Of a stretch of DNA of 6,430 bases, positions 5,357 to 6,430 are shown piece by piece. Under the pieces are notes generated by a model. It did no database searches. It was not told where the DNA came from and saw nothing but the letters and a program-made list of their open reading frames with translations. Each line of letters begins with the position of its first letter. Positions within the stretch are counted from its first letter, which is position 1. The translations under genes were made by a program, and so were the position numbers. The stretch comes from Puniceicoccales bacterium (GTDB taxonomy: Bacteria > Verrucomicrobiota > Verrucomicrobiia > Opitutales > LL51), in contig JAIRXD010000068.1 of the NCBI GenBank assembly GCA_031268545.1, positions 1-6,430 on the forward strand. Direction: 5' to 3'.

Positions 5357-5998
5357 CTACAGCATCGCCGGAGATAATAAAAACGTTGTTATTCCGGCAA
5401 TAATCGACTCCAATGACATGCAGGCAAGAATTATTCCCGTGGATCTTTCAACAATTCCAAGTATCTTCGGTGTTAACAACTTAGCGAATTTACAAGAAAC
5501 AACAAAGGTCAGATAAGATAGAAACATAACCAATGTCAGGGCTAGGAAAAAATCAATCGTATCAAAAAAAGTATTACATACGGCAGATTTTTTAACCAAA
5601 GTTGCAGTAATTGTCCCGGGCCCGGTAAGCAATGGAGTCCCAATGGGAGTTATGGCGATATTATTGGCAGATTGTTGGGCCGGTTGTGTTTGCGAACCTT
5701 CATCTTTCTGCTCTTCTTTTTTAAGAACCATGCCAGCTGAAATCGTCAACAAATACAAACCGCCACCAACCTGAAACGCTTCGGTAGATATCCTGAATAT
5801 ATTCACCATTATAAAATTACCGGCGATGGCAAATATCATCAACAGCACTCCGGCAACCGTACAAGCCTGTCGAGAGATACGAATTCTCTCCTCCAGAGTC
5901 GCAGTAGGAGTCATGCCGATCATAATAGCAGCCCCAATAATCGGAGTTAATATGGTATAAATACTGACCGTCGTTCCTGTAAATAAATCAAAATTCAC
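5357..5998 (-). CDS. MarC-family (UPF0056) integral membrane protein
   Basis: MarC-family proteins are inner-membrane proteins with about six transmembrane helices. Their function is not firmly established, and the early link to multiple antibiotic resistance in E. coli was not upheld. Both family signatures are visible: ILTPIIGAAIMIGMTP, corresponding to the usual DPIGNxPxFLxLT, and AITPIGTPLLTGPGTITATLV, corresponding to the usual P-L-x-x-GPG-x-I-T. The first has Thr in place of the usual Asp. Between them lie two hydrophobic helices and a polar linker (KKEEQKDEG...). After the second signature come further helices and a short C-terminus. I chose GTG 5998 (213 aa), because it gives the normal spacing of about 18 residues before the first signature. 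The open frame reaches GTG 6067 (236 aa), but that would overlap the upstream ligase gene by 23 bp and add a non-family segment. No Shine-Dalgarno is evident at either start. Confidence 0.85.
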   Translation of the reverse strand: MNFDLFTGTTVSIYTILTPIIGAAIMIGMTPTATLEERIRISRQACTVAGVLLMIFAIAGNFIMVNIFRISTEAFQVGGGLYLLTISAGMVLKKEEQKDEGSQTQPAQQSANNIAITPIGTPLLTGPGTITATLVKKSAVCNTFFDTIDFFLALTLVMFLSYLTFVVSCKFAKLLTPKILGIVERSTGIILACMSLESIIAGITTFLLSPAML

Positions 5999-6009
5999 TT
6001 CGATATGAC

Positions 6010-6036
6010 AAAATATGCTGGCCAAACCAATGTCAA
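6010..6036 (-). promoter_or_regulatory. Possible promoter for marC-surE-rsmA
   Basis: On the minus strand a perfect TTGACA (6031-6036) is followed after 15 bp by TATTTT (6010-6015). The spacer is slightly short. Transcription would begin near 6002-6003, only a few nucleotides before the preferred marC start at 5998, and just after the end of the ligase gene at 6045. This gives the three downstream genes a promoter of their own and independently favours the short marC start. Confidence 0.35.
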
Positions 6037-6044
6037 CACAATAA

Positions 6045-6428
6045 TTAGATAATTTTTGACATGGCACCGCGGTTTATTTTTGAATTATGCCTAACATCAA
6101 CCGGAAATGATCTGTAGAAGAAAAATTTTTTAATCGCTTTGGTCTTGGGATATTTATCAGCTATAGAACACAGCTCCGTGGAAAATTTTCGCCTTTGCCA
6201 AAAAAATTTCGGAAAAAATCCACGTTTTGGAAGAATTGCAATGGCCGGCCGAATGATTGTGGAATTTCTATACTTTATTAGCGCAACTCTTTCCACAGCA
6301 GCATGTTGCATAAATAGAGCTTCTATACACTCTGGGTAATAAATTTCATCACCGACCTCTATACGCTCAGATTTTCTACCACAAAACCATAGCCGGCCTC
6401 TCTGGTCAAAAAAACCCAAATCACCGGT
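6045..6428 (-). CDS. OleC-like AMP-dependent acyl ligase/beta-lactone synthetase, C-terminal part (5' end outside window)
   Basis: These are the last 127 codons of an ANL-superfamily adenylating enzyme. The visible part begins with the TGDLG signature and the RGRLWFCGRKSERI hinge region, where the large N-terminal domain meets the small mobile lid. It ends with FPVDVRHNSKINRG. The WFCGRK and FPVDxRHNxKI pair is what I recall as characteristic of OleC, the enzyme that makes beta-lactones from beta-hydroxy fatty acids in long-chain olefin synthesis. The Lys of RHNSK is in the place of the lid lysine used for adenylation. The remaining lid sequence is divergent. The AMP-binding P-loop and the other ole genes are outside the window, so OleC function is inferred and a generic fatty-acid ligase is the alternative. 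The TTG at 6419 is internal, since TGDLG lies upstream of it. Confidence 0.75.
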   Translation of the reverse strand, partial: TGDLGFFDQRGRLWFCGRKSERIEVGDEIYYPECIEALFMQHAAVERVALIKYRNSTIIRPAIAILPKRGFFPKFFWQRRKFSTELCSIADKYPKTKAIKKFFFYRSFPVDVRHNSKINRGAMSKII

Positions 6429-6430
6429 CC

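Noticed and set aside
6139..6339. 66-codon plus-strand frame opposite the OleC-like ligase
   Set aside because: It is antisense to the conserved lid-domain coding sequence.

Overview
The window comes from a fairly AT-rich bacterial chromosome. It holds mostly housekeeping genes plus one gene-poor stretch of about 790 bp. Gene content is compatible with a Verrucomicrobiota/Opitutales-like organism: an FKBP with an FKBP_N helical domain and signal peptide, an OleC-like ligase, and a SurE/RsmA/MarC cluster. This assignment is inferred from protein style only and is weak. No phage, transposase, CRISPR or toxin-antitoxin genes are visible.

Layout, left to right. Positions 3-335 (+) are the C-terminal 110 codons of the F1-ATPase alpha subunit, entering from the left edge. 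The usual next gene, atpG, is absent. In its place, behind its own consensus-like promoter, is an unrecognised 139-aa Asn/Ser/Lys-rich protein (382-801, +) whose transcript would be almost leaderless. Positions 802-1590 contain no convincing protein gene. They hold a foldable element (885-1006), an 8-bp inverted repeat (1266/1349), a 13-bp direct repeat (1523/1540) and a doubtful small Asn-rich ORF. Next come tRNA-Ala(GGC) and tRNA-Arg(ACG) on the minus strand, 4 nt apart. Upstream of them and on the same strand is a mannose-1-phosphate guanylyltransferase. Its reading frame loses family similarity soon after the last catalytic motif and stops inside the tRNA-Arg gene.

Positions 2763-3680 (+) encode an exported FKBP-type prolyl isomerase. 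It converges on, and overlaps by 9 bp, a minus-strand run that reads from the right edge: OleC-like AMP-dependent ligase (C-terminal part only), MarC-family membrane protein, SurE nucleotidase, RsmA 16S rRNA dimethyltransferase. surE and rsmA abut with no intergenic base, so they are probably translationally coupled. marC may also have its own promoter.

The genes do not form one pathway. They cover energy (ATP synthase), translation (two tRNAs, RsmA), nucleotide housekeeping (SurE), periplasmic folding (FKBP), sugar-nucleotide supply (ManC) and possibly lipid/olefin chemistry (OleC-like). No clearly new multi-gene system is visible. The points most worth following up are the interrupted atp operon with its orphan protein, the guanylyltransferase/tRNA junction, and the possible structured RNA in the gene-poor stretch.
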